Below are positions 17,088-25,398 of a stretch of DNA of 34,207 bases, one piece after another (the stretch's first letter is position 1; each line of letters opens with the position of its first letter). A program made the position numbers and the translations under genes. The DNA comes from an uncultured Lachnospiraceae bacterium. Its GTDB lineage: Bacteria > Bacillota > Clostridia > Lachnospirales > Lachnospiraceae. The notes beneath the pieces are model-generated. The model saw only the letters and a program-made list of their open reading frames with translations, ran no database searches and was not told the DNA's origin. The stretch lies in assembly GCA_944383765.1 (NCBI GenBank), contig CALWQT010000019.1, forward strand, positions 1 through 34,207. Direction: 5' to 3'.

Positions 17088-18653
17088 TTAATGTTCATGA
17101 TCCTTATCATGTTCCGTACATTTTTCATTGCTGCTTCTGGTCACACGGCCATATTCATCGGTACAGTAATAGATACCATTGGCATCCTGTACATTCTTGC
17201 GGTTTTTGGAAATGCTTCCGCTCTGGCTGATCAGGAAATTGCCTTCTTTTCGTTCACCAGGTCCCACCAGCTGTCCCTTAGCTGTAAAAACCTGATATTT
17301 CTCTCCTTCCACAGCTTTTATCTTCTTGCCATCTACATACATCTCAGATTTACCATAAACATATGTATCCTCATATCCTGCATAATCACTATTCAGAAAT
17401 TCATTTCCATATCCCATACCAGTGTAGGTACCGGATTGAGCAAAGAAATAATCATAGTCTACACCGTCAATATGTACTTTCTGTTTTCCGAGACGCATGG
17501 CTCCATTCTCTTCTTCGGAATCTCCAAAGTAATAGAGACAGGTATTTCTGAAATTAAAGTTTTCATAGTTTTCATCTCTCCTTGCATAGGCAAGTAGATC
17601 ACTGTCTCCATCCAGTTCATGATGCTTTACAATTTTTTTGGAATCGTCAAAATCCACCTCTATCGCCTGAAGTCCGGTGAGCATCTCTCCATTCTCTCCA
17701 AAAGCATACTTCTTGCCATTGATAGTCTTGAAACAACTATACATCACATTACCGCTGCCGTCTGCATAAAACCATTTCTCCACCTCTGCATCATGGTTCT
17801 CTTTATCCATAGCTTCTCCCGGTACTGCATAGAACCAGCCGCTTACCCGGTTTCCCATATCCTCATAATTGTAATACTTGTACTGGGAAATGGTAGCAAC
17901 GGAACCATCCAATTCCGAATCTGTGGTCTTCACCCACTCTGATTCCATCACACCACACTCATCAAAGGAATACCGCTCTCCATTGATCAGCTTCTGGTCA
18001 TCCTTCACCAGTTTTCCGCTAGCTGCAGCATAAAAATAGTACGTAAACACTCCTGTGTCATCCGGATCCCGGTCATCAGCCACATCTACCACTATCCAAC
18101 CAGTCTGAAGCGCACCGTCATTATCAGCACCACAATAATACTTCGCGTCTTTCCACTCATAATCTCCGATCAGCAGTTCGGAATCTGCACCTACAAAGCC
18201 ATAGAGCATTTTCCCTTCCTCATCAAAAGCATACTTTTGACCATTGATAATTTTAAAAGAAGTACCATTTTCTCCTGCCACATAGGCCCTTCCGTTGTTC
18301 TGGAAATAGTACCAGTTTTCCACCGCCTCATTATCTTCCGGATCTTCATTGGTTCTCTGAACCCAGCAGTTTTTTACCATGGCACCTTCGTCATTGACAT
18401 AATAGTAATAGCCTTCGTCTTCCACAATGGTATCCACCGCCATCAGGCCATTCTCATCCAGCCAGAACCAATTGTCACCGTTTTTTCTCCATTCGTTGGA
18501 AGCCAGGACTCCGCCTTCATCATAATAATGCCAGCCTTCATCTCCATACACCCAGCCCAATTGTTCTCCCTCCGCAAAAGAAGCAAATGCCATACCTGCA
18601 GATAGAGAAGCTGTAGCAGCCATCACTGCCATTACTCTCCCGTATTTCTTCAT
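17088..18653 (-). CDS. Secreted choline/cell-wall-binding repeat protein 1
   Basis: A 521-residue secreted protein. Residues 1-31 are a signal peptide (MKKYGRVMAVMAATAS, cut near AFASFA). The rest is made almost only of degenerate 20-25-residue wall-binding repeats (W-x-WYYxxxxG type, e.g. GDNWFWLDENGLMAVDT, GYYYYVNDEGAMVKNCW), very acidic, with long inserts. No catalytic domain is seen. The tail has a Cys and ends His/Asp-rich (EKCTEHDKDHEH). AAAGGAG before the second ATG sets the start at 18653. It is a paralogue of the next gene upstream on the strand (same repeat order and spacing), so a tandem duplication. Likely held on the wall by choline or a related ligand; role unknown. Confidence 0.85.
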   Translation of the reverse strand: MKKYGRVMAVMAATASLSAGMAFASFAEGEQLGWVYGDEGWHYYDEGGVLASNEWRKNGDNWFWLDENGLMAVDTIVEDEGYYYYVNDEGAMVKNCWVQRTNEDPEDNEAVENWYYFQNNGRAYVAGENGTSFKIINGQKYAFDEEGKMLYGFVGADSELLIGDYEWKDAKYYCGADNDGALQTGWIVVDVADDRDPDDTGVFTYYFYAAASGKLVKDDQKLINGERYSFDECGVMESEWVKTTDSELDGSVATISQYKYYNYEDMGNRVSGWFYAVPGEAMDKENHDAEVEKWFYADGSGNVMYSCFKTINGKKYAFGENGEMLTGLQAIEVDFDDSKKIVKHHELDGDSDLLAYARRDENYENFNFRNTCLYYFGDSEEENGAMRLGKQKVHIDGVDYDYFFAQSGTYTGMGYGNEFLNSDYAGYEDTYVYGKSEMYVDGKKIKAVEGEKYQVFTAKGQLVGPGERKEGNFLISQSGSISKNRKNVQDANGIYYCTDEYGRVTRSSNEKCTEHDKDHEH

Positions 18654-18669
18654 ATTTCTCTCCTTTAAC

Positions 18670-18700
18670 AAAACGGGCGAGGGGAAGACCCCTCACCCGT
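18670..18700 (-). terminator. Intrinsic terminator between the two repeat protein genes
   Basis: Twelve-base arms 18673-18684 and 18689-18700 with one G-T pair and a 4-base loop, then TTTTGTT on the minus strand. It ends 17-20 bases before the start of protein 1, next to its ribosome site, so protein 1 may be made only by read-through at a lower level. Confidence 0.8.
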
Positions 18701-18746
18701 CAGGCAATTAGAATTTCCTATTCATTTTGTTTAAGATAATTATACC

Positions 18747-20300
18747 TTACTGATGATAACCACAGCTCGGAGCACCTGTGCTACCACATTTAAGTTCATC
18801 ATAGTACTTAATCTTACCGTTTTCGTCTGTACAGATGTACATATCATTGCCATCTTTTACATTTTTCTTCTTTTTCATGATAGAACCAGAAGTATTTACT
18901 AAGTAAGCATCTGTTGTACCGTTAGCCTGTTTTTTACCATCAGCAGTAAATGCTTCATATTTCATGTCAGAATCAGCTTTTGCTTTTCTACCATGTACAT
19001 AGATAGCGCCATCTTCAATGTAGTTATCTACTCCATTGTTATTATTGTCAGAACCAAATCCCTGACCCTTCTTAGATCCAGTCTTAGTGAAGAAGAATCC
19101 ATAGGTTTCGCCATCTACTTCTACATTCTGGTTGCCCAGTTTCATAGAACCATCAGAGCTAGCGCCAAAATAGTATACATCCCAAGCGAAATTATCTGTT
19201 CTAGAAGCCTCGAAGGAAGCAAAGTCATTCAGTTCAGCCTCTGTATCGATTACTACATAATTTGTAATCTCACTGTTAGCAGCATTGTACTGAACTGCAA
19301 CCAGACCGCTCAGCATTTCACCCTTCTCGTTGAAAGCGTATTTCTTGCCATTGATGGTCTTGATGGTGGAGTTGTACAGAGTACCATCGTTCTTAGCATA
19401 ATACCATTTAGCTTCCTCATCATCGTAAGCATCTCTGTTTACATCTTCATCCGGAACAGCCTGGAACCAGCCTTTCTTCATGTTACCAGCAGTCTCAGCA
19501 CTGAAGTTTCTGTAAGGAGCCGCAACTGCATCCGGGCTTGCGATTACGGAAGTAGTACTCATACCGTTAACCCAACCAGACAGCATCTTACCGTTGCTAT
19601 CAAATACATACTTCTGACCATTGATAGTCTTAGTTGCTCTGTCATTATCATTAGCTTCAGCTTTTACTTTCTTACCGTTAGATCCAAAGTAGAACCAGTA
19701 ATCCTGGTCTTCTTCGTCTTCCGTAACATCAATTACATGAATCTGATCCCAACTGGTTCTCTGAGCGCCGTCGTTCTCATCACCACAGTAGTAAGTACCA
19801 TTCTGCCAAGCATCATCACCAGTTACTCTGTTAGACTGATCATCAATCCAACCATACAGCATCTGGCCTTCGCTGTCAAATGCATACTTCTTGCCATTGA
19901 TAGGCTTGAAGGAAGTACCGGAAGTACCAGCCTTGTAAGCCTTACCATTAGCCTGGAAGTAGTACCAAACGTATGCCGGCTCATCTTCGCCGTCAGCATC
20001 CTCGTTCTCTACCTGAACCCAGGTGTTGCTAACCATAGCACCGTTCTCATCTACATAGTAATAGTTGTCTTCATCTTCAACGATTGTGGAAACAGCCATC
20101 TCGCCGTCGCTGTTTAACCAGAACCAGTTGTTTACGGATTTTTTCCAAGTATCGGTTACTTTGTAGCCATCGTTATCATAGTATACCCATGTACCGTTCT
20201 CCTCTACCCAGCCAGTAGCTGCGAAGGAAGTCATGGATGCACCAAGAGCTAACAAAGCTGCTGCAGATAATACTGCAACTAATTTAGTCTGCTTTCTCAT
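18747..20300 (-). CDS. Secreted choline/cell-wall-binding repeat protein 2
   Basis: A 517-residue secreted protein with a signal peptide (MRKQTKLVAVLSAAALLALG, cut near SFA-ATG), then wall-binding repeats throughout (GWVEENGTWVYYDNDGYK, NNWFWLNSDGEMAVSTI, NGKKYAFDSEGQMLYGW), acidic inserts, and a C-terminus with two Cys (KCGSTGAPSCGYHQ). No enzyme domain. Shared blocks such as SFK-INGKKYAFD-EG-MLYG show close kinship with protein 1. AAAGGAGA precedes the ATG. It has a consensus promoter, so probably abundant. Repeats of this family bind choline on teichoic or similar polymers in pneumococcus; the ligand here is inferred from the neighbouring licCA gene. Confidence 0.87.
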   Translation of the reverse strand: MRKQTKLVAVLSAAALLALGASMTSFAATGWVEENGTWVYYDNDGYKVTDTWKKSVNNWFWLNSDGEMAVSTIVEDEDNYYYVDENGAMVSNTWVQVENEDADGEDEPAYVWYYFQANGKAYKAGTSGTSFKPINGKKYAFDSEGQMLYGWIDDQSNRVTGDDAWQNGTYYCGDENDGAQRTSWDQIHVIDVTEDEEDQDYWFYFGSNGKKVKAEANDNDRATKTINGQKYVFDSNGKMLSGWVNGMSTTSVIASPDAVAAPYRNFSAETAGNMKKGWFQAVPDEDVNRDAYDDEEAKWYYAKNDGTLYNSTIKTINGKKYAFNEKGEMLSGLVAVQYNAANSEITNYVVIDTEAELNDFASFEASRTDNFAWDVYYFGASSDGSMKLGNQNVEVDGETYGFFFTKTGSKKGQGFGSDNNNNGVDNYIEDGAIYVHGRKAKADSDMKYEAFTADGKKQANGTTDAYLVNTSGSIMKKKKNVKDGNDMYICTDENGKIKYYDELKCGSTGAPSCGYHQ

Positions 20301-20368
20301 AATGAATGCACTCTCCTTTTCCTTTTTTGAAATTCTCTGTTCGAAATTCTTAATTGCACTACGAGGTC

Positions 20369-20397
20369 ATTATACTTCTCCATTCCAAAATTATCAA
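20369..20397 (-). promoter_or_regulatory. Strong promoter of repeat protein 2
   Basis: TTGATA (20397-20392), 17 bases, TATAAT (20374-20369) on the minus strand, about 70 bases before the ATG. It lies in the 381-base gap shared with the divergent licCA gene; the rest of that gap holds the inverted repeat and promoter listed next and no gene I can support. Confidence 0.8.
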
Positions 20398-20558
20398 TAC
20401 TTTTTTTGTCAAGGTGCAACAAAAATTTTTTCATAATCTTGTTCTGAAGAGGTGACCCCCTCATCACAATCACAGTATAGTACAGTTCTCTTAAAAATAC
20501 CATAACTTTTATCTGTGCATTTTCTTACATAATTATTACAAACTCTTATTTTTCTCCA

Positions 20559-20586
20559 AAAATTGTACAGATATAGATACAATTTT
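20559..20586. promoter_or_regulatory. Inverted repeat, candidate operator upstream of licCA
   Basis: Perfect nine-base arms AAAATTGTA (20559-20567) and TACAATTTT (20578-20586), 10 bases apart, ending 11 bases before the licCA -35 box. Position and symmetry fit a dimeric winged-helix regulator; the adjacent protein itself has such a domain. Confidence 0.4.
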
Positions 20587-20597
20587 GTTTTTTGCCC

Positions 20598-20626
20598 TTG
20601 AAAACTTTTCTCAGGTGGTATAAGAT
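20598..20626 (+). promoter_or_regulatory. Possible promoter of licCA
   Basis: TTGAAA (20598-20603), 17 bases, TAAGAT (20621-20626). An overlapping TATAAG would give only a 15-base spacer. Moderate match. Confidence 0.45.
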
Positions 20627-20681
20627 GTTCATATATTTTTTGCTTTTAACATTTTTGAACATTAAAAATTGGAGGATCATC

Positions 20682-22520
20682 ATGAATCGTTATGGTTTAC
20701 TATGCAGATGTATCAAAGAAAATCCCCAAATTACCCAGCGTGAACTGGCATTACAGCTGAACCTGTCCCTGGGTACTGTCAATCATTTGATAAAGGAAGC
20801 AGTGGCTTCCGAATACCTGTGTCAGGCTCCGGATAAATCCTATACTTTGCTTCCAAAAGGAGAAGCCCTTCTGAAATCCTGTCAGGTAGACGGAGCAGTT
20901 ATCCTTGCTGCCGGATTTGGTTCCCGTTTTGTCCCGCTCACCTTTGAAATGCCCAAAGGACTTCTGGAAGTCTTCGGAGAACGAATGGTGGAACGGCAGA
21001 TCCGTCAGCTTCACGAAGCAGGTATCTTTGATATTACCATCGTAGTGGGATATCTGAAAGAAAAATTTGAATACCTGATCGATAAATATCAGGTAAAGCT
21101 TCTCTACAATCCGGAGTATTCCTGCAAAAACACCCTGGCTACCGTTTACCATGCCAGAGAACTTTTTAAAGGAAGAAATGTCTATCTCCTTTCCTCCGAC
21201 AACTGGCTCCGCCATAATATGTATCATTCTTTTGAATGCGGTCCCTGGTATTCCCTGGCATATTCGGAAGGAGACACCTCGGAATGGAAAGTTTCTTTTA
21301 ATAAGAAAGGAAAGATCACTGACGTGGAAATCGGCGGTAAAGACTGCTGGTATATGTACGGTCCTGCCTACCTTTCCAAAGAATTTTCCGATGCTTTCTT
21401 CCCTTTTCTGGAGCGTTATTATGAACTCCCGGGAACGGAATCTCTTTACTGGGAAAGCGTATATATGGAACTTTTATCAGGGACATGGGAAAAACGGTAC
21501 CGCAGCGCCGGTATACCAATTCCCCAGGAATTTGTGATCCCGGAACTTTATGCCAACTGCCAGCCCGAAGACCAGGTATATGAGTTTGAAAATCTGGAAG
21601 AACTGCGCCGCTTTGACCCTAAATACCAGACTCATTCTGATAATAAAGCATTAGCTTTAGTTTCCCAGGTTCTTCAGACTAAGGAAGCCGAAATCCACAA
21701 CATTAAATGCCTGAAAGCAGGAATGACCAATAAATCCTTTTTATTTGATGTTCAGGAACATTCTTATATCTGCCGTATCCCAGGTCCTGGAACAGAAGTT
21801 CTGATCAACCGGAAGCAGGAAAAGGCCGTCTATGATGCAGCAAAAAATCTGGATATTTCAGAACAGGTCATTTACTTCGACCCTGAAAATGGCTATAAGA
21901 TTGCCAGATACTACGACGGTGCCAGAAACGGCAACCCTGCTTCTTTAGAAGATATTCAGAAATGTATGTCCCTGCTCCATCGTTTTCACGATTCCGGTCT
22001 GACAGTGGAACATTCCTTTGACCTGCGGGAACGGATCGGATTCTATGAACTGCTCTGTAAAAGCCACGGCAGTATTCTTTTTGAAGATTATCAGGAAGTT
22101 CACGGTCATATGATGGTTCTGTTAGACTACCTGGATAGCCTGAACCGCCCTCATACCCTCTGTCACATAGACAGTAACTTCGACAATTTCCTTATTCTCC
22201 CTGACGGACAGGTCCGCCTGATCGACTGGGAATATGCGGGAATGTGCGACCCCCTCATTGACCTTGCCATGTGCGCCATTTATTCCTATTATAAAGAGGA
22301 GCAGACAGAAACCCTGATGGCCGCTTATTTTGGCCGGGCTGCCTCTGAAGAGGAACGGACCATTGTATATGCTTACATGGCTCTGGGCGGATTTCTGTGG
22401 AGCCTGTGGGCTGTGTACAAAAGTGCCCTCGGGGAAGAATTTGGAGATTACACGCTGATCATGTACCGGTATGCCAAAGACTTTTTCCGGGCTGTAGAGA
22501 AAAATCTGCAGAAATTGTAA
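20682..22520 (+). CDS. wHTH / LicC-type cytidylyltransferase / LicA-type choline kinase fusion
   Basis: A 612-residue, three-part cytoplasmic protein. Residues 1-65: MarR-like winged helix (TQRELALQLNLSLGTVNHLIKE). Residues 70-295: nucleotidyltransferase like LicC, with GAVILAAGFGSRFVPLT, EMPKGLLEVFGERMVERQI and metal D173 in SSDNW. Residues 330-605: choline/ethanolamine-kinase fold like LicA, with CHIDSNFDNFLI (H495, D497, N502) and IDWEYAG (D515). Together these predict choline to phosphocholine to CDP-choline, feeding phosphocholine onto surface polymers. LicCA fusions are known in Treponema. No LicD transferase or LicB transporter is in the window. GGAGGATCATC precedes ATG 20682; the longer frame has no ribosome site. 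Substrate could also be ethanolamine. It sits among repeat proteins that would bind the product. Confidence 0.87.
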   Translation: MNRYGLLCRCIKENPQITQRELALQLNLSLGTVNHLIKEAVASEYLCQAPDKSYTLLPKGEALLKSCQVDGAVILAAGFGSRFVPLTFEMPKGLLEVFGERMVERQIRQLHEAGIFDITIVVGYLKEKFEYLIDKYQVKLLYNPEYSCKNTLATVYHARELFKGRNVYLLSSDNWLRHNMYHSFECGPWYSLAYSEGDTSEWKVSFNKKGKITDVEIGGKDCWYMYGPAYLSKEFSDAFFPFLERYYELPGTESLYWESVYMELLSGTWEKRYRSAGIPIPQEFVIPELYANCQPEDQVYEFENLEELRRFDPKYQTHSDNKALALVSQVLQTKEAEIHNIKCLKAGMTNKSFLFDVQEHSYICRIPGPGTEVLINRKQEKAVYDAAKNLDISEQVIYFDPENGYKIARYYDGARNGNPASLEDIQKCMSLLHRFHDSGLTVEHSFDLRERIGFYELLCKSHGSILFEDYQEVHGHMMVLLDYLDSLNRPHTLCHIDSNFDNFLILPDGQVRLIDWEYAGMCDPLIDLAMCAIYSYYKEEQTETLMAAYFGRAASEEERTIVYAYMALGGFLWSLWAVYKSALGEEFGDYTLIMYRYAKDFFRAVEKNLQKL

Positions 22521-22550
22521 TAAAAATGTCAGCTTTCATCACGCTACTTA

Positions 22551-22559
22551 TGGTATAAT
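22551..22559 (+). promoter_or_regulatory. Extended -10 promoter of repeat protein 3
   Basis: TGG followed by consensus TATAAT (22554-22559), an extended -10 element, 53 bases before the ATG. The -35 is poor, as is common with extended -10 promoters. Confidence 0.6.
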
Positions 22560-22611
22560 ATGGACAAATGCGTGATTTCACATTTATTACTTTATGATAA
22601 GGGGGATTTTT

Positions 22612-23724
22612 ATGAAACACAAATGGCTTTTATCCGCTGCTATCTGCGCCGGGCTCACCGGTTATATGACTGCTGCGCAGGTTTTCCCTTCCATGGCCGC
22701 TTCCTGGAAACTGGATGGGTCCAGTTATGTATATGTGAATGATGATGGATCCTATTATAAAGGATGGGTCCGCACCACAGACGGCAAATATTATTATATG
22801 GATCTGAAAACCGGCCATATGGTAACAGGCTGGAAACAGATCAGTGGAAAATACTATTATTTTAAATCCAATGGAGAAATGGCGGTAGGCTGGGTTCAGG
22901 ATAATGGAAAATATTATTATCTGAATTCCAGCAGTTCCGATTATGGCGCCATGATATCCAACAGCTGGATCCATATCGGAGATGCTTACTATTACGTAAA
23001 AGGTGACGGTTCCATGGTAACCGGCTGGCGTTCTATCAACAATAACTGGTATTATTTTAACGGAGACGGCACCTGTGCCTTCGGCTGGAAACAGATTGAC
23101 GGTTCCTGGTATTATATGGATTCCAGTACTGGTATCATGAAAACAGGATGGCAAAATATTGACAACCGTTATTACTATCTGAATACGGATGGCAAAATGC
23201 TGACCGGATGGCTGACAGACAGCAACGGCAATAAATATTATATGGCCCCCTCCGTAGGCAATATGTCCATTGGCTGGAAGCAGATCGGCAATTCCTGGTA
23301 CTACTTTAACGATGTGGGGCATATGCAGACCGGATGGCAGAATCTGAACGGAACCTATTATTATTTAGACCCCAGTACCGGAGCCATGTATGCCAACACG
23401 ACGCTGACCATTGACGGAAAACAGTATACGTTTAACAGCAGCGGTGCCTATACCAGCGGAAGCAGCGGTGCTCCTTCCGGCGGAACCGTAACCTCTCCCG
23501 GTAACTCCAGTACCAATGTTGTAACCGGAGCTCCTGACGGGTCTTCCGGGTCTTCCAGCATCAATTCTCCTTCTGGTAACGGTTCCACTTCAATCGTCAC
23601 AGGACCGTCCAGCACCTCCGGGTCTTCCAGTTCTTCCTCCTCAGGAAGTTCTTACTACAACAACAAAAAACCGAGTTCTGATGGCACATTGCCTGAATTT
23701 TCCACCACCGGGCCGACAGGCTGA
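22612..23724 (+). CDS. Secreted choline-binding repeat protein 3
   Basis: A 370-residue secreted protein: signal peptide about 1-30 (MKHKWLLSAAICAGLTGYM, cut near SMAA), about ten classical choline-binding repeats (GWKQISGKYYYFKSNGEMAV, GWRSINNNWYYFNGDG and so on) to about residue 275, then a roughly 95-residue Ser/Gly/Thr/Pro-rich tail of low complexity. No catalytic domain. AAGGGGGA before the second ATG sets the start at 22612. The repeats are closer to the consensus than those of proteins 1 and 2 and like those of the lysozyme 24 bases downstream, with which it likely forms an operon. The low-complexity tail may be a spacer or glycosylated region. Confidence 0.87.
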   Translation: MKHKWLLSAAICAGLTGYMTAAQVFPSMAASWKLDGSSYVYVNDDGSYYKGWVRTTDGKYYYMDLKTGHMVTGWKQISGKYYYFKSNGEMAVGWVQDNGKYYYLNSSSSDYGAMISNSWIHIGDAYYYVKGDGSMVTGWRSINNNWYYFNGDGTCAFGWKQIDGSWYYMDSSTGIMKTGWQNIDNRYYYLNTDGKMLTGWLTDSNGNKYYMAPSVGNMSIGWKQIGNSWYYFNDVGHMQTGWQNLNGTYYYLDPSTGAMYANTTLTIDGKQYTFNSSGAYTSGSSGAPSGGTVTSPGNSSTNVVTGAPDGSSGSSSINSPSGNGSTSIVTGPSSTSGSSSSSSSGSSYYNNKKPSSDGTLPEFSTTGPTG

Positions 23725-23748
23725 TGCCTTACAGGAGGAATGAGAATC

Positions 23749-25320
23749 ATGCACAGATATACGTTTACTTCTTTGGCTCTGGGCGGAATCCTGTTTTTAT
23801 CTTCCTTCCTGATTCCTGTTGACGCTTATGCCCAGGCTTATGGAAAAGATGAATCAGGAACTTACCGGATGGCCGACGGCACTCCCATCGAGAATGTATA
23901 TGCCAGAGGAATCGATGTCTCGCATTGGAAACAGGAAATTGACTGGAATGCCGTAGCTGCTGATGATGTCTCTTTTGTTATGCTGGGAACCAGATACCAG
24001 GGGGATGTGGATCCTTATTTCCGTGTCAATGCAGAAGGTGCCCACGCTGCCGGCATTCAGCTTGGAGCTTATATCTATTCCTACGCCACCACTCCGGAGA
24101 TGGCATCCCAGGAAGCCGACTTCGTACTGGACCTGGTAAAAGATTATCCCATTTCCTATCCCATTGCCTTCGATGTGGAAGATAATGGTACATTAGGTAA
24201 CCTTACTCCATCCCAGGTCAGCGATATTATCAATGCGTTCTGCAGCAAAATTGAAGATGCCGGTTACTATCCGCTGGTATATGCCAATGACAACTGGCTG
24301 GCTAATAAAATTGACATGAGCCAGGTCCCTTACGATGTATGGGTAGCCCGGTATGGAAAAAAGCCTGCCTATTCCGATCCTGTCATGTGGCAGGCTACCA
24401 GCACCGGGGCTATTTCCGGTGTGAACGGTTCCACCGACATTGATTTTCAATTTACAGATTTCTCCGGTCTGATACCGGATTCTCTGTGGCGCACCATTGG
24501 GGATACTACTTATTTTTATAAAAATTACACCATGCAGAAAAATACCTGGGCCGATGATCAGGGAACCTGGTATTTCTTTGACCAGAATGGTCAGCCCAAG
24601 AAAGGCTGGTTCCTCTCCGGTACGGCCTATTATTATCTGGACAATTCCACCGGCGCTATGAAAACCGGATGGCTGGATCTGGACGGTTCCTGGTACTATC
24701 TAAACGGAAGCGGGCAGATGCAGACCGGATGGAACCAGATCAACTCTTTTTGGTACTATTTAAACCAGAGTGGGCAGATGCAGACTGGATGGCTGAAAGA
24801 CGGAAATGAAACCTACTATCTTGGATCCAGCGGTGCTATGAAAACTGGGTGGTCCAATATTGGAAACTACTGGTATTTCTTTAATCCGGCAGGACAGATG
24901 CAGACACAGTGGGTATGTCCGGACGGAAACTGGTACTATCTGGACCAGGAAGGTAAAATGCAGACCGGATGGCTGAAGCTGAACGGTATCTGGTATTATC
25001 TCACCGGTTCCGGCCAGATGGCTACCGGACTTACGGAAGTAAGCGGAAACCGGTATTATCTGAATGGCAGCGGAGCCATGGAGACCGGTATGATCACAAT
25101 AGATGGAAAGTCCTACTATTTTGATCCGGCATCCGGAGGAGCTATGGCAGTCAACCGTACAGTAATGATCGACGGCATCTCCTACCTGGCAGGCACTGAC
25201 GGTGTGCTGACGGTTCAGGAAACAGAAGCGCCGGCAGAAACAACGGAATCCCAGCCTGTACCGGAAACGGAACCTGCCGGCGAAAGTCTTCCAAGTTCAT
25301 TAGGGCCAGGAGCATTTTGA
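23749..25320 (+). CDS. GH25 lysozyme with choline-binding repeats
   Basis: A secreted N-acetylmuramidase of about 523 residues. Signal peptide about 1-28 (cut near AYAQA). GH25 domain about 50-240: GIDVSHW at 54-60, catalytic D142 and E144 in AFDVEDNG, and DIDFQFTDF at 230-238. About ten wall-binding repeats follow (GWLDLDGSWYYLNGSGQMQT type) and a Pro/Glu/Thr tail. The layout equals pneumococcal LytC and phage Cp-1 lysozyme with domain order reversed or same. GGAGG is 10 bases before ATG 23749 and only 1 base from an ATG at 23740, so the later start is preferred. Likely a host autolysin for wall turnover or daughter-cell separation; a phage origin is possible. Confidence 0.93.
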   Translation: MHRYTFTSLALGGILFLSSFLIPVDAYAQAYGKDESGTYRMADGTPIENVYARGIDVSHWKQEIDWNAVAADDVSFVMLGTRYQGDVDPYFRVNAEGAHAAGIQLGAYIYSYATTPEMASQEADFVLDLVKDYPISYPIAFDVEDNGTLGNLTPSQVSDIINAFCSKIEDAGYYPLVYANDNWLANKIDMSQVPYDVWVARYGKKPAYSDPVMWQATSTGAISGVNGSTDIDFQFTDFSGLIPDSLWRTIGDTTYFYKNYTMQKNTWADDQGTWYFFDQNGQPKKGWFLSGTAYYYLDNSTGAMKTGWLDLDGSWYYLNGSGQMQTGWNQINSFWYYLNQSGQMQTGWLKDGNETYYLGSSGAMKTGWSNIGNYWYFFNPAGQMQTQWVCPDGNWYYLDQEGKMQTGWLKLNGIWYYLTGSGQMATGLTEVSGNRYYLNGSGAMETGMITIDGKSYYFDPASGGAMAVNRTVMIDGISYLAGTDGVLTVQETEAPAETTESQPVPETEPAGESLPSSLGPGAF

Positions 25321-25344
25321 TAAATTCTCCAGTCAAAACATATA

Positions 25345-25388
25345 AAAAACGTCCTGCAGAAGCATTTTTTCTTCTGCAGGACGTTTTT
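25345..25388. terminator. Bidirectional terminator between lysozyme and glnN
   Basis: Eighteen-base perfect arms 25345-25362 and 25371-25388 (core CGTCCTGCAGAAG) with an 8-base loop; T or A runs on both flanks, so it serves both converging genes. Confidence 0.92.
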
Positions 25389-25398
25389 CTGTTTTTCC

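Noticed and set aside
20297..20503. 68-codon minus-strand frame upstream of repeat protein 2
   Set aside because: It runs over the strong promoter and ends at the start of the real gene; no ribosome site or recognisable sequence.
22700..25200. Nucleotide repeats that could suggest a CRISPR or satellite array
   Set aside because: The periodicity is that of coding choline-binding repeats, with no constant repeat and spacer lengths.
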